Shown: in pieces, positions 45,288 through 55,783 of the stretch
Numbering within the stretch: the stretch's first letter is position 1
Layout: every line of letters starts with the position of its first letter
NCBI RefSeq assembly: GCF_030852425.1
Contig: NZ_NSDM01000008.1
Span: forward strand, 327,133-391,132
Direction of reading: 5' to 3'
From: Saccharothrix longispora
GTDB lineage: Bacteria > Actinomycetota > Actinomycetes > Mycobacteriales > Pseudonocardiaceae
Length of the DNA: 64,000 nucleotides
Made by a program: the position numbers and the translations under genes
The notes under the pieces: model-generated
The model's input: the letters and a program-made list of their open reading frames with translations, nothing else
Told to the model about the DNA's origin: nothing
Database searches by the model: none

Positions 45288-46502
45288 GTGCAGAAGATGA
45301 GCGCCGACGTCGCACGCCGCATCGCCCTGGGGGCGCAGGGCTTCGCCGAACCCCGACCAGCGGGGGCGCCGACCCGGCGGCACCTCCGGAAGGTGCTGTC
45401 CCGCGTCCGGCTGCTCCAGCTCGACTCGGTGAACGTGGCCGTGCGCGCGCACTACATGCCGCTGTTCTCCCGGCTCGGCTCCTACGAGCCGGCCCTGGTG
45501 GACGACGCGGCGTGGTCGCACAGCGCGCGCCGGCCGCGGCTGCTGGTGGAGTACTGGGCGCACGAGGCGAGCCTGGTGCCGGTGGAGGACTGGCCGCTGT
45601 TCCACTCCGGCGCCAAGCGCCAGGGCTGGTGGCGCAACTACGCCACCGTCGTCGAGGCGTCGCCGGGGCTGGTCGACGACGTGCTGGCCGTGGTGCGGGA
45701 GTCGGGGCCGATGGGCGCGGGCGCGATCGAGAAGGCGCTGTCCGGCGGCGGGCCGCGCGCCAAGGACCACTGGGGCTGGAACTGGTCGGAGGTCAAGCAG
45801 GTCTGCGAGTACCTGTTCGGCGCGGGCGTGCTGACGACGGGCACGCGGCGCGGGTTCGAGCGGCACTACGACCTGGCCGAGCGCGTGCTGCCGCCCGACG
45901 TGCTGGCCCGCCGGGTGCCCGCGGACGAGGGGGCGCGGGAGCTGGTGGCGCGGGCGGCGACGGCGCTGGGCGTGGCGACGGAGCCGGACCTGCGCGACTA
46001 CTACCGGCTGGCCCCGGCGCGGAGCAGGCAGGCGGTCGCCGAGCTGGTGGACGCGGGCGTGCTGGAGCCGGTCGAGGTGCGCGGCTGGAACGCGCCCGCC
46101 TACAAGCACGTCGAGGCGCGCGTGCCGCGCGTGGTGGCGGGTCGGGCGCTGCTGTGCCCGTTCGACCCGCTGATCTGGGAGCGGGCGCGCACCGAGCGCG
46201 TCTTCGACTTCTTCTACCGCATCGAGATCTACGTGCCCGCGCCGAAGCGGGTGCACGGCTACTACGTGTTCCCGTTCCTGCTGGACGGGCGGCTGGTGGG
46301 CCGGGTGGACCTCAAGGCCGACCGGGCGGCGGGCGTCCTGCGCGTGCAGTCGGCGTTCTCCGAGCCGACGGCGGACGTGGGGCGGGTGGCCGTGGAGCTG
46401 GCGGCCGAGCTGCGGCACATGGCCGACTGGCTGGAGCTGGACGACGTGGTCGTGGCGCCGCGCGGCGACCTGGCGCCCGCGCTGTCGGCGGTGGTGCGCT
46501 GA
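45288..46502 (+). CDS. YcaQ/AlkX-family winged-helix DNA glycosylase
   Basis: The 404-residue protein belongs to the HTH_42 superfamily of DNA glycosylases. Members include YcaQ (AlkX), which unhooks interstrand crosslinks, and AlkZ, which protects the azinomycin producer. The catalytic QxD-type motif lies in RLLQLDSVNVAVRAHYMPL (about residues 42-60), as in YcaQ rather than the QxQ of AlkZ. ARRPRLLVEYWAHEASLVP and LLCPFDPLIWERARTERVFDF follow the family pattern. A repair role against alkylating crosslinks is likely. The GTG at 45288 is used; an ATG three codons later is possible. Confidence 0.85.
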   Translation: MQKMSADVARRIALGAQGFAEPRPAGAPTRRHLRKVLSRVRLLQLDSVNVAVRAHYMPLFSRLGSYEPALVDDAAWSHSARRPRLLVEYWAHEASLVPVEDWPLFHSGAKRQGWWRNYATVVEASPGLVDDVLAVVRESGPMGAGAIEKALSGGGPRAKDHWGWNWSEVKQVCEYLFGAGVLTTGTRRGFERHYDLAERVLPPDVLARRVPADEGARELVARAATALGVATEPDLRDYYRLAPARSRQAVAELVDAGVLEPVEVRGWNAPAYKHVEARVPRVVAGRALLCPFDPLIWERARTERVFDFFYRIEIYVPAPKRVHGYYVFPFLLDGRLVGRVDLKADRAAGVLRVQSAFSEPTADVGRVAVELAAELRHMADWLELDDVVVAPRGDLAPALSAVVR

Positions 46503-46508
46503 GGGTGC

Positions 46509-46572
46509 GACACCAGGAGGGGGACACCAGGGGAGTGACACCGATGGGCTGACAGATATTGAAATCTGTCAG
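46509..46572 (+). promoter_or_regulatory. operator region: three direct repeats and a perfect palindrome
   Basis: GACACC occurs at 46509, 46523 and 46537, evenly 14 bases apart. Next comes CTGACAGAT (46549-46557) and its exact complement ATCTGTCAG (46564-46572) around ATTGAA. This 24-base palindrome is AT-rich in a GC-rich setting and lies 21 bases before the aldo/keto reductase start, so it is a likely binding site for the TetR-type regulator encoded two genes on. Confidence 0.7.
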
Positions 46573-46593
46573 CTCGTGCGGGAGAGTGGGGTC

Positions 46594-47604
46594 ATGACCG
46601 ACTCCACTCCCCGGGTCACCCGCGATCGGCGGCTCGGCCGCGACCTCCGCGTCTCCGCGCTCGGCCTGGGCTGCATGGGCATGTCCGACCTGTACGGCCC
46701 GGCCGACGAGGCGGAGAGCGTGGCGACGATCCACGCCGCGATCGACGCGGGCGTGACGCTGCTCGACACCGGCGACTTCTACGGCATGGGCCACAACGAG
46801 ATGCTGATCCGCCGCGCGCTGGCCGACCGCGCCCGCGACGACGTGGCGATCAGCGTGAAGTTCGGCGCGCTGCGCGACGCGGACGGCGGCTGGCACGGCA
46901 ACGACGGCAGGCCCGAGGCCGTGCGCAACTTCCTCGCCTACACCCTGCGCCGCCTGGGCACCGACCACGTCGACGTCTACCGCCCGGCCCGCCTCGACCC
47001 CGCCGTGCCGATCGAGGACACCGTCGGCGCCATCGCCGAGCAGGTCGGGAAGGGCCACGTGCGGCACATCGGACTGTCCGAGGTGGGCGCGGAGACCCTG
47101 CGCCGGGCGCACGCCGTGCACCCGATCACCGACCTCCAGATCGAGTACTCCCTGATCTCGCGCGGCATCGAGCAGGACATCCTGCCCACGGCGCGCGAAC
47201 TGGGCATCGGCGTCACCGCCTACGGCGTGCTGTCGCGCGGCCTGATCTCCGGCCACTGGACCGCGTCCCGCCAGGTCGCAGACTTCCGCTCGGCCTCCCC
47301 GCGCTTCCAGGGCGGGAACCTCGACCACAACCTGGCGCTGGTCGAGGCGCTGCGCGCGGTCGCCGCCGGCAAGGGCGTGTCCGTCGCCCAACTGGCCATC
47401 GCCTGGGTGCTGGCGCGGGGCGACGACGTCGTGCCGCTGGTGGGCGCCCGCCGCCGCGACCGCCTCACCGAGGCCCTGGGCGCCCTGGAGGTGGAGCTGA
47501 CCCCGGCCGACCTGGCCGCGATCGAGGCCGCCGTGCCCCGCGACGCCGCCGCGGGCAGCCGCTACGCCGAGGCGCAGATGACCCACCTGGACAGCGAGCA
47601 CTGA
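46594..47604 (+). CDS. aldo/keto reductase
   Basis: The 336-residue protein folds as an NADPH-dependent aldo/keto reductase. Of the catalytic tetrad, D58 and Y63 (LLDTGDFYGMG) and K89 (ISVKFG) are present. The usual histidine is replaced: YRPARLDP has Ala132 where YQHRVDP is expected. A known subgroup carries PAR at this place, so it need not be inactive. The cofactor loop at the C-terminal end (VPLVGARRRDRLTEALGAL) is conserved. The ATG at 46594 is used; the GTG six codons earlier is less likely. It lies behind a palindromic operator and ahead of a TetR gene, so it is probably induced by a small electrophile or antibiotic-like compound. Confidence 0.9.
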   Translation: MTDSTPRVTRDRRLGRDLRVSALGLGCMGMSDLYGPADEAESVATIHAAIDAGVTLLDTGDFYGMGHNEMLIRRALADRARDDVAISVKFGALRDADGGWHGNDGRPEAVRNFLAYTLRRLGTDHVDVYRPARLDPAVPIEDTVGAIAEQVGKGHVRHIGLSEVGAETLRRAHAVHPITDLQIEYSLISRGIEQDILPTARELGIGVTAYGVLSRGLISGHWTASRQVADFRSASPRFQGGNLDHNLALVEALRAVAAGKGVSVAQLAIAWVLARGDDVVPLVGARRRDRLTEALGALEVELTPADLAAIEAAVPRDAAAGSRYAEAQMTHLDSEH

Positions 47605-47660
47605 TCGGGCGCGCTCGTCCCGCACAATCATCCGGACCCATCCCGGACCTGGAGGACACC

Positions 47661-48245
47661 GTGGCCGAAGCGCTGACCGCAGAGACCATCCTCGGCACGA
47701 CCGAGGACGTCCTGCGGCGCTTCGGCCCGGCGAAGGCCACCGTCGTGGACGTGGCGCGGGCGCTGGGCGTCAGCCACGGCAGCGTCTACCGCCACTTCCC
47801 GACCAAGGCCGCGCTGCGCGAGGCCGTGACCCAGCGCTGGCTCGACCGCGCCCACGCGGGCCTGGCGGAACTCGTGACCGCGCCGACCGACCCGCCGCAG
47901 CGCCTGCGCGACTGGCTGGCCGCCCTGTTCGAGGCCAAGCGCCGCAAGGCCCTGGGCGACCCGGAGCTGTTCGCCACCTTCCAGGTCCTCGTCGCCGAGA
48001 ACAGCCGGGTCGTGGCCGCCCACGTGGCCGCGATGGTCGACGACCTGACCGAGATCGTCCGGTCGGGCGTCGACTCGGGCCACTTCACCACCGCGGACCC
48101 CCGCCGGACCGCCAGGGCCGTCTTCCACGCCACCGCCCGCTACCACGACCCGGCCCACGCGTCGGACTGGTCGGGGCCCGACGCGGACGACGCGTTCGAC
48201 GCGGTCGTGTCGCTGCTGGTGGCGGGCCTGCGGACCGGGGCGTGA
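47661..48245 (+). CDS. TetR-family regulator
   Basis: The 194-residue protein has the N-terminal TetR helix-turn-helix: VVDVARALGVSHGSVYRHFPTKAAL (about residues 28-52, in parts). The C-terminal ligand domain includes AVFHATARYHDPAHA, which resembles the TetR_C group with a conserved HATARYHDP-type motif. It follows the reductase by 56 bases with CTGGAGG before its GTG start, so the two are probably one operon. It most likely represses itself and the reductase through the palindrome at 46549-46572. Confidence 0.9.
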   Translation: MAEALTAETILGTTEDVLRRFGPAKATVVDVARALGVSHGSVYRHFPTKAALREAVTQRWLDRAHAGLAELVTAPTDPPQRLRDWLAALFEAKRRKALGDPELFATFQVLVAENSRVVAAHVAAMVDDLTEIVRSGVDSGHFTTADPRRTARAVFHATARYHDPAHASDWSGPDADDAFDAVVSLLVAGLRTGA

Positions 48246-48257
48246 CGCCCCGGTCCG
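48231..48257. terminator. terminator containing the TetR stop codon in its loop
   Basis: CGGACCGGGGCG (48231-48242) pairs with CGCCCCGGTCCG (48246-48257); the three-base loop is the TGA stop of the TetR gene. It lies between convergent genes. Confidence 0.75.
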
Positions 48258-48270
48258 GTGGCGGCTCGGC

Positions 48271-49209
48271 TCAGCCGGCGGTCGCGGTGGTCACCAGGGC
48301 CGTGCCGGTGCCCGTCCGGCCCGTGATGAACAGCAGCGGGTCGCCCGGGGGCGGGGTGTCGGAGACGTCCAGCTCCGAGCGGGCCGTGCCGGAGCTGGAG
48401 AGCAGGTCGATCTGGGCCGCCACGCCGGGGCGGACGCCCACCCGGACGTCACCGGAGCCGGTGCCCATCTGGATGCGGCCGGAGGCGGCGTCCGCGACCG
48501 TCACGTCACCGCCGGCCGTGCGGACCTGCACGTCGTCCTGCACGGCGCCCAGCCACACGTCACCGGTGCCCGAGTGGAGCACGGTGTTGCCGCCGATCGC
48601 CGCGACCTCGATGTCACCGGACCCGGTCTTGGCCCGCAGGCCGCCGAGCATCGGGCCCAGGCGCAGCTTGCCGCTGCGCGAGTCGACCCGCGAGGACGCG
48701 TCGGCGCGGTCCGTGGTCACGTGACCCGTGCCGGTCCGGATCTCCAGCCGGCCGGCCGGTCCCGTCACGGTCACGTCCGCCGAGTCCGACTTCACGATCA
48801 CGTGCGAACCCTCCGGGGCGCGGACCACGACGTCCAGCGGCACCCCGCGCAGCGGCAGGGCCTCGGACGAGCGCACCCGCAGGCGCGACCCCGTCACCTC
48901 GACCCGCGCGTCGCGCACCGCCTCGGCCGGACCGGTCGGCTGCCCCGGCCCACCCCCGAACCGGCCGCCGAACTGGCTGCCGAACTGGTTCGCCAACTGA
49001 CCGCCGAACTGCTCGTTCGCCCAGTTCAGCAGGCCGGACAGGCCGGTCGTCACGGGCTCGGTCGCCGACGCTTCGTGCTTCACCTCGACGTGCACCCCCG
49101 GCTCGTCGACCAGGTGCACCCGCACCCGGCCCGCCGGCACGGACACGTCGACCTCGACGGTGCCCTCGACCTCGAAGCCCTGCTGACGGACGACATCGGA
49201 CGACTCCAC
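48271..49209 (-). CDS. DUF4097-type beta-helix protein
   Basis: The 312-residue protein has an N-terminal domain (VEGTVEVDVSVPAGRVRVHLVD) followed, after a Gly/Gln/Phe-rich stretch (about residues 68-88), by a repetitive beta structure. Repeats such as KTGSGDIEVAAIGG, HSGTGDVWLGAVQ and TAGGDVTVADAASG fit the DUF4097 right-handed beta-helix. There is no signal peptide or membrane segment, so it is probably cytoplasmic. Its molecular job is unknown. It follows the ribbon-helix-helix gene by eleven bases and is surely cotranscribed. GTG start at 49209. Confidence 0.85.
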   Translation of the reverse strand: MESSDVVRQQGFEVEGTVEVDVSVPAGRVRVHLVDEPGVHVEVKHEASATEPVTTGLSGLLNWANEQFGGQLANQFGSQFGGRFGGGPGQPTGPAEAVRDARVEVTGSRLRVRSSEALPLRGVPLDVVVRAPEGSHVIVKSDSADVTVTGPAGRLEIRTGTGHVTTDRADASSRVDSRSGKLRLGPMLGGLRAKTGSGDIEVAAIGGNTVLHSGTGDVWLGAVQDDVQVRTAGGDVTVADAASGRIQMGTGSGDVRVGVRPGVAAQIDLLSSSGTARSELDVSDTPPPGDPLLFITGRTGTGTALVTTATAG

Positions 49210-49220
49210 GTTCCCCCTCC

Positions 49221-49730
49221 TCAGCCCTGCACCCAGCCGCGGACCCGGGAGCCGGGGCCGCCCGACTGGTCCTTCGGCGGCGCCGGGTTCTTGTGGTGAC
49301 CGCGCCGACCGCCGACCGCGCCCTGCACGGCCTGCGCGACGAACGTGTTCAACGACATGCCCTGCGACGCGGCGGCCTGCTCGGCCTTCGACTTCAGCTC
49401 GTCCAGCAGGCGCAGCGTGATGCGCGTGGCATCACCGGCGGCCGGCCGGGGAACTTCCCGGGGCTCCGGTTCGTGCTCCTCGCGGGGCGCGGAGCCGGTG
49501 ACGACCACCCGCACGTCGCGACCGTCGAGCCGGACGTCGACCACCACCCCGTCCAGGGCGGAGGTGACCTCGGCGGCCAGGTCGGACAGGGCGTTCATGA
49601 GCGCCAGCCGTGCGGCCGGCTCCAGGGCCACGGCCAGCAGTGCGGCCGTGCGCCGGGTGCCGTCGTCCCCGGCGGACGCGGCCGTCGCGAGGTCCTCGCG
49701 CAGCGCGGCGATGTAAGGCGACAGGTCCAT
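49221..49730 (-). CDS. ribbon-helix-helix (HicB/Arc-type) DNA-binding protein
   Basis: The 169-residue protein has an N-terminal helical part (residues 1-60) and a central domain DGVVVDVRLDGRDVRVVVTG. A C-terminal ribbon-helix-helix follows: ATRITLRLLDELKSKAEQAAA, then GMSLNTFVAQAVQGAV (about residues 100-140). Such domains bind tandem operator half-sites as dimers, often autoregulating. The tail is basic and Gly-rich. Three GACAYCAC repeats and one inverted copy surround its ATG at 49730, a probable autorepression site. It forms an operon with the DUF4097 gene. Confidence 0.85.
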   Translation of the reverse strand: MDLSPYIAALREDLATAASAGDDGTRRTAALLAVALEPAARLALMNALSDLAAEVTSALDGVVVDVRLDGRDVRVVVTGSAPREEHEPEPREVPRPAAGDATRITLRLLDELKSKAEQAAASQGMSLNTFVAQAVQGAVGGRRGHHKNPAPPKDQSGGPGSRVRGWVQG

Positions 49731-49782
49731 GACACCACTGTGACATCACAAACGACATCACGCAACCGCGAGGTGGTGTCAT
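49729..49782. promoter_or_regulatory. iterated operator between the RHH gene and thyX
   Basis: GACACCAC (49731-49738), GACATCAC (49742-49749) and GACATCAC (49754-49761) are spaced 11 and 12 bases apart. The inverted copy GTGGTGTC lies at 49773-49780. The outer copies extend to a 10-base inverted repeat (ATGACACCAC at 49729, GTGGTGTCAT at 49773). Spacing near one helical turn suits cooperative binding by ribbon-helix-helix dimers. Confidence 0.7.
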
Positions 49783-49817
49783 GTCGACGCTACGACCGAA
49801 TGGCGGCACCGGTCGGT

Positions 49818-49823
49818 TAGGGT
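49818..49823 (+). promoter_or_regulatory. -10 element TAGGGT of thyX, leaderless start
   Basis: TAGGGT ends seven bases before the ATG at 49831. The operator array lies just upstream, at 49729-49782. Confidence 0.5.
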
Positions 49824-49830
49824 CTCGGCC

Positions 49831-50583
49831 ATGGCTGAGACGGTGTCGCCGAAGGTGCAGTTGATCGCGAAGACGGAGTTCTTCCCCCCGGAGGACGTCC
49901 CGTGGTCCACCGACGCCGACGGCGGCGAGGCGCTCGCCGAGTTCGCGGGCCGCGCGTGCTACCAGTCGTGGACGAAGCCCAACCCGGCCACCGCCACGAA
50001 CGCGGGCTACATCAAGCACATCATCGAGGTCGGCCACCTCTCCGTGCTCGAACACGGTTCGGTCAGCTTCTACCTGACCGGCATCTCCCGCTCGCTCACC
50101 CACGAGCTGATCCGGCACAGGCACTTCTCCTACAGCCAGCTGTCCCAGCGGTACGTGCCCGAGCGCAACGCCGCCATGGTCGAGCCGGACGTCATCGCGA
50201 ACGACCCCGAGCTGCACGAGATGTTCCTCAAGGCCGCCCAGGCGAGCGTCGAGGCCTACAACGACCTGCTCAAGGGCCTGGAGGAGAAGTTCTCCGACGT
50301 GCCCAGCGCCACGCTGCGCCGCAAGCAGGCCCGCCAGGCGGCCCGCGCGATCCTGCCCAACGCCACCGAGACCCGCATCGTGGTCACCGGCAACTACCGC
50401 GCCTGGCGGCACTTCATCGCGATGCGCGCGACCGAGCACGCCGACGTGGAGATCCGCGCCCTGGCCGTGGAGTGCCTGCGCCAACTCCAGAAGGCGGCGG
50501 GCAACGCGTTCGCGGACTTCACGATCTCCGCGCTGCCCGACGGCACCGAGGTCGCCTCCAGCCCGCTGGTCACCGAAGGCTGA
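49831..50583 (+). CDS. thyX: flavin-dependent thymidylate synthase
   Basis: ThyX makes dTMP from dUMP using methylenetetrahydrofolate, FAD and NADPH. The ThyX motif RHRxxSYSQxSQR is present (R95 to R107). The 250-residue length is normal. Other conserved parts are [28 protein letters not shown] (in parts) and RGNYRAW-like [12 protein letters not shown] near residue 190. The start is the ATG at 49831 with a leaderless -10 element. Close upstream is the iterated operator shared with the RHH gene, so thyX may be under that regulator. The ACT-domain gene follows after one base. Confidence 0.96.
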   Translation: MAETVSPKVQLIAKTEFFPPEDVPWSTDADGGEALAEFAGRACYQSWTKPNPATATNAGYIKHIIEVGHLSVLEHGSVSFYLTGISRSLTHELIRHRHFSYSQLSQRYVPERNAAMVEPDVIANDPELHEMFLKAAQASVEAYNDLLKGLEEKFSDVPSATLRRKQARQAARAILPNATETRIVVTGNYRAWRHFIAMRATEHADVEIRALAVECLRQLQKAAGNAFADFTISALPDGTEVASSPLVTEG

Positions 50584-50584
50584 C

Positions 50585-50974
50585 GTGAAGCACCTCGTCG
50601 TCGACGTCCAGCCGGGGGAGTACACGGTCGCCCGGCTGCCCGCCGACGCGCCCGTCCCGGCCGGCCTGCTGGACCGGCCCGGCCTGGTGTCGGTCACCAG
50701 GACGCCCGCCGAGCTGTCCGTCGTGTGCCCCACCGAGCACGCGCCCGACACGGCCACCGCCCAGCCCGGCTGGCGGCTGCTGACCGTGCGCGGCCCGCTG
50801 GAGTTCACCCTCACCGGGATCATGGCCGCGCTGTCCGGCGAACTCGCCGCCGCGGGCGTGAGCCTGTTCGCGCTGTCCACATACGACACGGACCACCTGC
50901 TGGTGAAGGCGGTCGACCTGGGGCGCGCCGTCCGGGCGCTGCGCGCGTCGGGGCACGAAGTCACGAAACCGTGA
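50585..50974 (+). CDS. ACT-domain protein
   Basis: The 129-residue protein has two ACT-like halves similar to the CASTOR/YkfE type: an N-terminal strand pattern (EYTVARLPADAPVP, LSVVCPTEHA) and a C-terminal ACT unit with WRLLTVRGPLEFTLTGIMAALSGELAAAGVSLFALSTYDTDHLLVK (in parts). ACT domains bind amino acids or other small ligands. Nothing shows which. It starts one base after thyX (GTG at 50585) and is cotranscribed. A regulatory or sensing role is plausible. Confidence 0.82.
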   Translation: MKHLVVDVQPGEYTVARLPADAPVPAGLLDRPGLVSVTRTPAELSVVCPTEHAPDTATAQPGWRLLTVRGPLEFTLTGIMAALSGELAAAGVSLFALSTYDTDHLLVKAVDLGRAVRALRASGHEVTKP

Positions 50975-51045
50975 AACCGGATCGGGCGGCGCGGGGTCTG
51001 AGTTAGCGTTCCGCCCGTTCCAGGGGTCGGTGGCGAGGAGTGACG

Positions 51046-52500
51046 GTGAACAGTCCACACGGCGTGCAGCCGCGGGTCATCGCGGGTAGGTACACCCTGC
51101 TCGCCGAGCTGGGGCGCGGCGGCATGGGCGTGGTGTGGCGCGCCCAGGACACCGTGATCGGGCGCCACGTCGCCATCAAGGAGCTGCACCTGCCCGACGG
51201 CATCGCGCACGAGGAGCGCCGGGTGCTGGAGGAGCGGGTGCTGCGCGAGGCGCGCACCGCGGGCCGCCTCAACGACCCCGCCGTGGTCACCGTGTTCGAC
51301 GTGGTCGTCGAGGGCGGCATGACCTACATCGTGATGGAGCTGGTGGAGGCCGCCACCCTCTCCACGCTGATCAACGCCCAGGGCCCCATGCCGCAGGATC
51401 GCGTCGTCTCCATCGCGGTGCAGGCGCTGTCCGCGCTGGACTCCGCGCACCAGGCGGGGGTCGTGCACCGGGACGTGAAGCCCGGCAACCTCATGATCAC
51501 CCCGAACGGCCGGGTCAAGCTGACCGACTTCGGCATCGCCCAGGCCGTCGACGACCCGCGCCTGACCACCAGCGGCAGCCTCATCGGCTCGCCCGCGTAC
51601 ATGTCGCCGGAGCGCATCCACGGCCACGAGGCCACGCCCGCCGCGGACCTGTGGGCGCTGGGCGCGACGCTGGCCTACGCCGTGGAGGGCGTGAGCCCCT
51701 ACGAGCGCTCGTCCACCGCGTCCACGCTGCACGCGATCATGAACGAGGCGCCCCGCCTGACCAGGGCGCACGGCGCGCTCGGCGCGGTCATCACCGGTCT
51801 GCTGATGCCCGACCCGAACGCCCGCCTCACCGGTCAGCAGGCCCGCGCCATGCTCGAACGCGCGCTCGCCCAGCCCACCCCGCCCAGCGGCTTCGGCGCG
51901 CCGCCCAACGCGACGATGAACTACACGCAGCTCGCCGGCGGCGCTCGGCAGGCGGTCGCCCGCAAGCCGTGGCTCAAGGGCGTGCTGATCGGCGGCGGCG
52001 CCCTGGCCGCCGTGGTGCTGCTGGTCGCGGGCGTGTTCCTGGGCCGCTGGTGGTTCACCCCGTCGAAGCCCGCCGCGATGGCCGAGACCATCACCTTCGG
52101 CTCGGGCGGCACGATGTCCGCGAGCCAGTTCAAGATGAGCGGCCAGAAGTGCGGCGACAACTTCCTCGAACCCACCGTCACGGTCAACTACACCGAGTGC
52201 GACAAGGACCACCGGGTCGAGTTCTTCGCGGTCGGCAACCCGTTCAGCTCCTCCGGCAAGCACGCCTACCCCGGCGACGAGTGGCTGCGCGCCTACGCCG
52301 AGAACTTCTGCACGCTGCACTTCATGTCCGACGTCGTCCAGCTGGACGACAAGGAGGACAAGCTGAACTACGCCGCGGTCGTCCCCACGCGCGGCGAGTG
52401 GCAGGAGGGCCCCAAGGACAGCGAGCTCACCCGCGAGGTGTCCTGCGTGCTGTGGAACAGGGACAAGGCCGAGCTGTCCAGCCGGGTGACCGCCGAGTAG
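51046..52500 (+). CDS. transmembrane serine/threonine protein kinase with septum-formation-like outer domain
   Basis: The 484-residue protein has a PknB-type kinase domain (residues about 15-275): glycine loop LGRGGMGVV, VAIKE (K45), HRDVKPGN (D143), DFG (D161) and SPAYMSPE. One membrane helix (VLIGGGALAAVVLLVAGVFLG, about 312-332) leads to an outside domain of about 150 residues. That domain has four cysteines in the spacing KCGDNF, YTECDKDHRVEFFAVG, NFCTLHF and VSCVLW, with PYPG-like HAYPGDEWL and VVPTRGEW. This matches the pattern of the actinobacterial septum-formation (Septum_form) domain rather than PASTA repeats. The GTG at 51046 has GAGGAG five bases upstream; the frame extends two codons further. 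Confidence 0.88.
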   Translation: MNSPHGVQPRVIAGRYTLLAELGRGGMGVVWRAQDTVIGRHVAIKELHLPDGIAHEERRVLEERVLREARTAGRLNDPAVVTVFDVVVEGGMTYIVMELVEAATLSTLINAQGPMPQDRVVSIAVQALSALDSAHQAGVVHRDVKPGNLMITPNGRVKLTDFGIAQAVDDPRLTTSGSLIGSPAYMSPERIHGHEATPAADLWALGATLAYAVEGVSPYERSSTASTLHAIMNEAPRLTRAHGALGAVITGLLMPDPNARLTGQQARAMLERALAQPTPPSGFGAPPNATMNYTQLAGGARQAVARKPWLKGVLIGGGALAAVVLLVAGVFLGRWWFTPSKPAAMAETITFGSGGTMSASQFKMSGQKCGDNFLEPTVTVNYTECDKDHRVEFFAVGNPFSSSGKHAYPGDEWLRAYAENFCTLHFMSDVVQLDDKEDKLNYAAVVPTRGEWQEGPKDSELTREVSCVLWNRDKAELSSRVTAE

Positions 52501-52501
52501 G

Positions 52502-52507
52502 TAGGTT
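52502..52507 (+). promoter_or_regulatory. -10 element TAGGTT, leaderless start
   Basis: TAGGTT ends six bases before the ATG at 52514. Confidence 0.5.
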
Positions 52508-52513
52508 GGCTCC

Positions 52514-53128
52514 ATGGGTGTGGCGCGCGACGAACGCAGGCTGCTGAGCGATCTCCTCCTCCGGGTCGGGCCGGACGCGCCCACGCTGTGCGACCCGTGG
52601 CGCGGCCGCGACCTGGCCGCGCACCTCGTGCTCCGGGAGCGCCGGCCCGACGCCGCGGCGGGCATCCTGCTCGGGCCGCTGGCCGGGCACACGCGGAAGG
52701 TGCAGGACGGCTACGCCGCGAAGCCGTGGGACGAGCTGGTCGAGCTGGTGCGCACCGGCCCGCCCGCGCCGTTCCGCCTCGTCGACGAGGCGGTCAACGC
52801 AGTCGAGTACTTCGTCCACCACGAGGACGTGCGCCGCGCTCGACCCGACTGGGAACCGCGTTCACCCGATCCGGTGCGTGACCAGGTGCTGTGGAAGCGC
52901 CTGCCCGTCACCGCGAAGATGATCTACCGCAAGAGCCCCGTGGGCGTGGTGCTGCGCCGCCCCGACGGCGAGGCCGTGGTGGCCAGGCGCGGCGCGAACC
53001 CGGTCGTGCTGACGGGCCAGGTCCAGGAACTGCTGATGCACGTCTTCGGGCGTTCGGCCTCCCGGGTCGAGTACGACGGCGCCGACGAGGCCGTGCGGCT
53101 CGTCAAGGCCCTCGACCGGGGTGTGTAG
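52514..53128 (+). CDS. TIGR03085-family (DinB/MDMPI-like) protein
   Basis: The 204-residue product belongs to the actinobacterial TIGR03085 group, related to the metal-binding mycothiol-dependent maleylpyruvate isomerase N-terminal domain. Typical features are VARDERRLLSDLLLRVGPDAPTLC at the start, WRGRDLAAHLVLRERRPDAAAG, and NAVEYFVHHEDVRRA, which supplies two histidines (H110 region). Members may use mycothiol, but the reaction is unknown. It lies between the kinase and dapA, with its own -10 element. Confidence 0.82.
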   Translation: MGVARDERRLLSDLLLRVGPDAPTLCDPWRGRDLAAHLVLRERRPDAAAGILLGPLAGHTRKVQDGYAAKPWDELVELVRTGPPAPFRLVDEAVNAVEYFVHHEDVRRARPDWEPRSPDPVRDQVLWKRLPVTAKMIYRKSPVGVVLRRPDGEAVVARRGANPVVLTGQVQELLMHVFGRSASRVEYDGADEAVRLVKALDRGV

Positions 53129-53153
53129 TCGCAGCTTGCGGAGGGTGACGCGG

Positions 53154-55741
<2,588 letters not shown>

Positions 55742-55748
55742 GCGCACG

Positions 55749-55779
55749 CCGTGCCCACCGCTCCCGCCGGTGGGCACGG
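55749..55779. terminator. bidirectional terminator between rnj and the HNH gene
   Basis: CCGTGCCCACCG (55749-55760) pairs perfectly with CGGTGGGCACGG (55768-55779) around a seven-base loop, eight bases after the rnj stop and before the convergent HNH gene stop. Confidence 0.85.
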
Positions 55780-55783
55780 TCGT

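Noticed and set aside
44666..49730. Antiphage defence island around the RHH, TetR and YcaQ-type genes
   Set aside because: No nuclease, helicase, reverse transcriptase, TIR or toxin gene is present. The RHH gene lacks a HicA-like partner.
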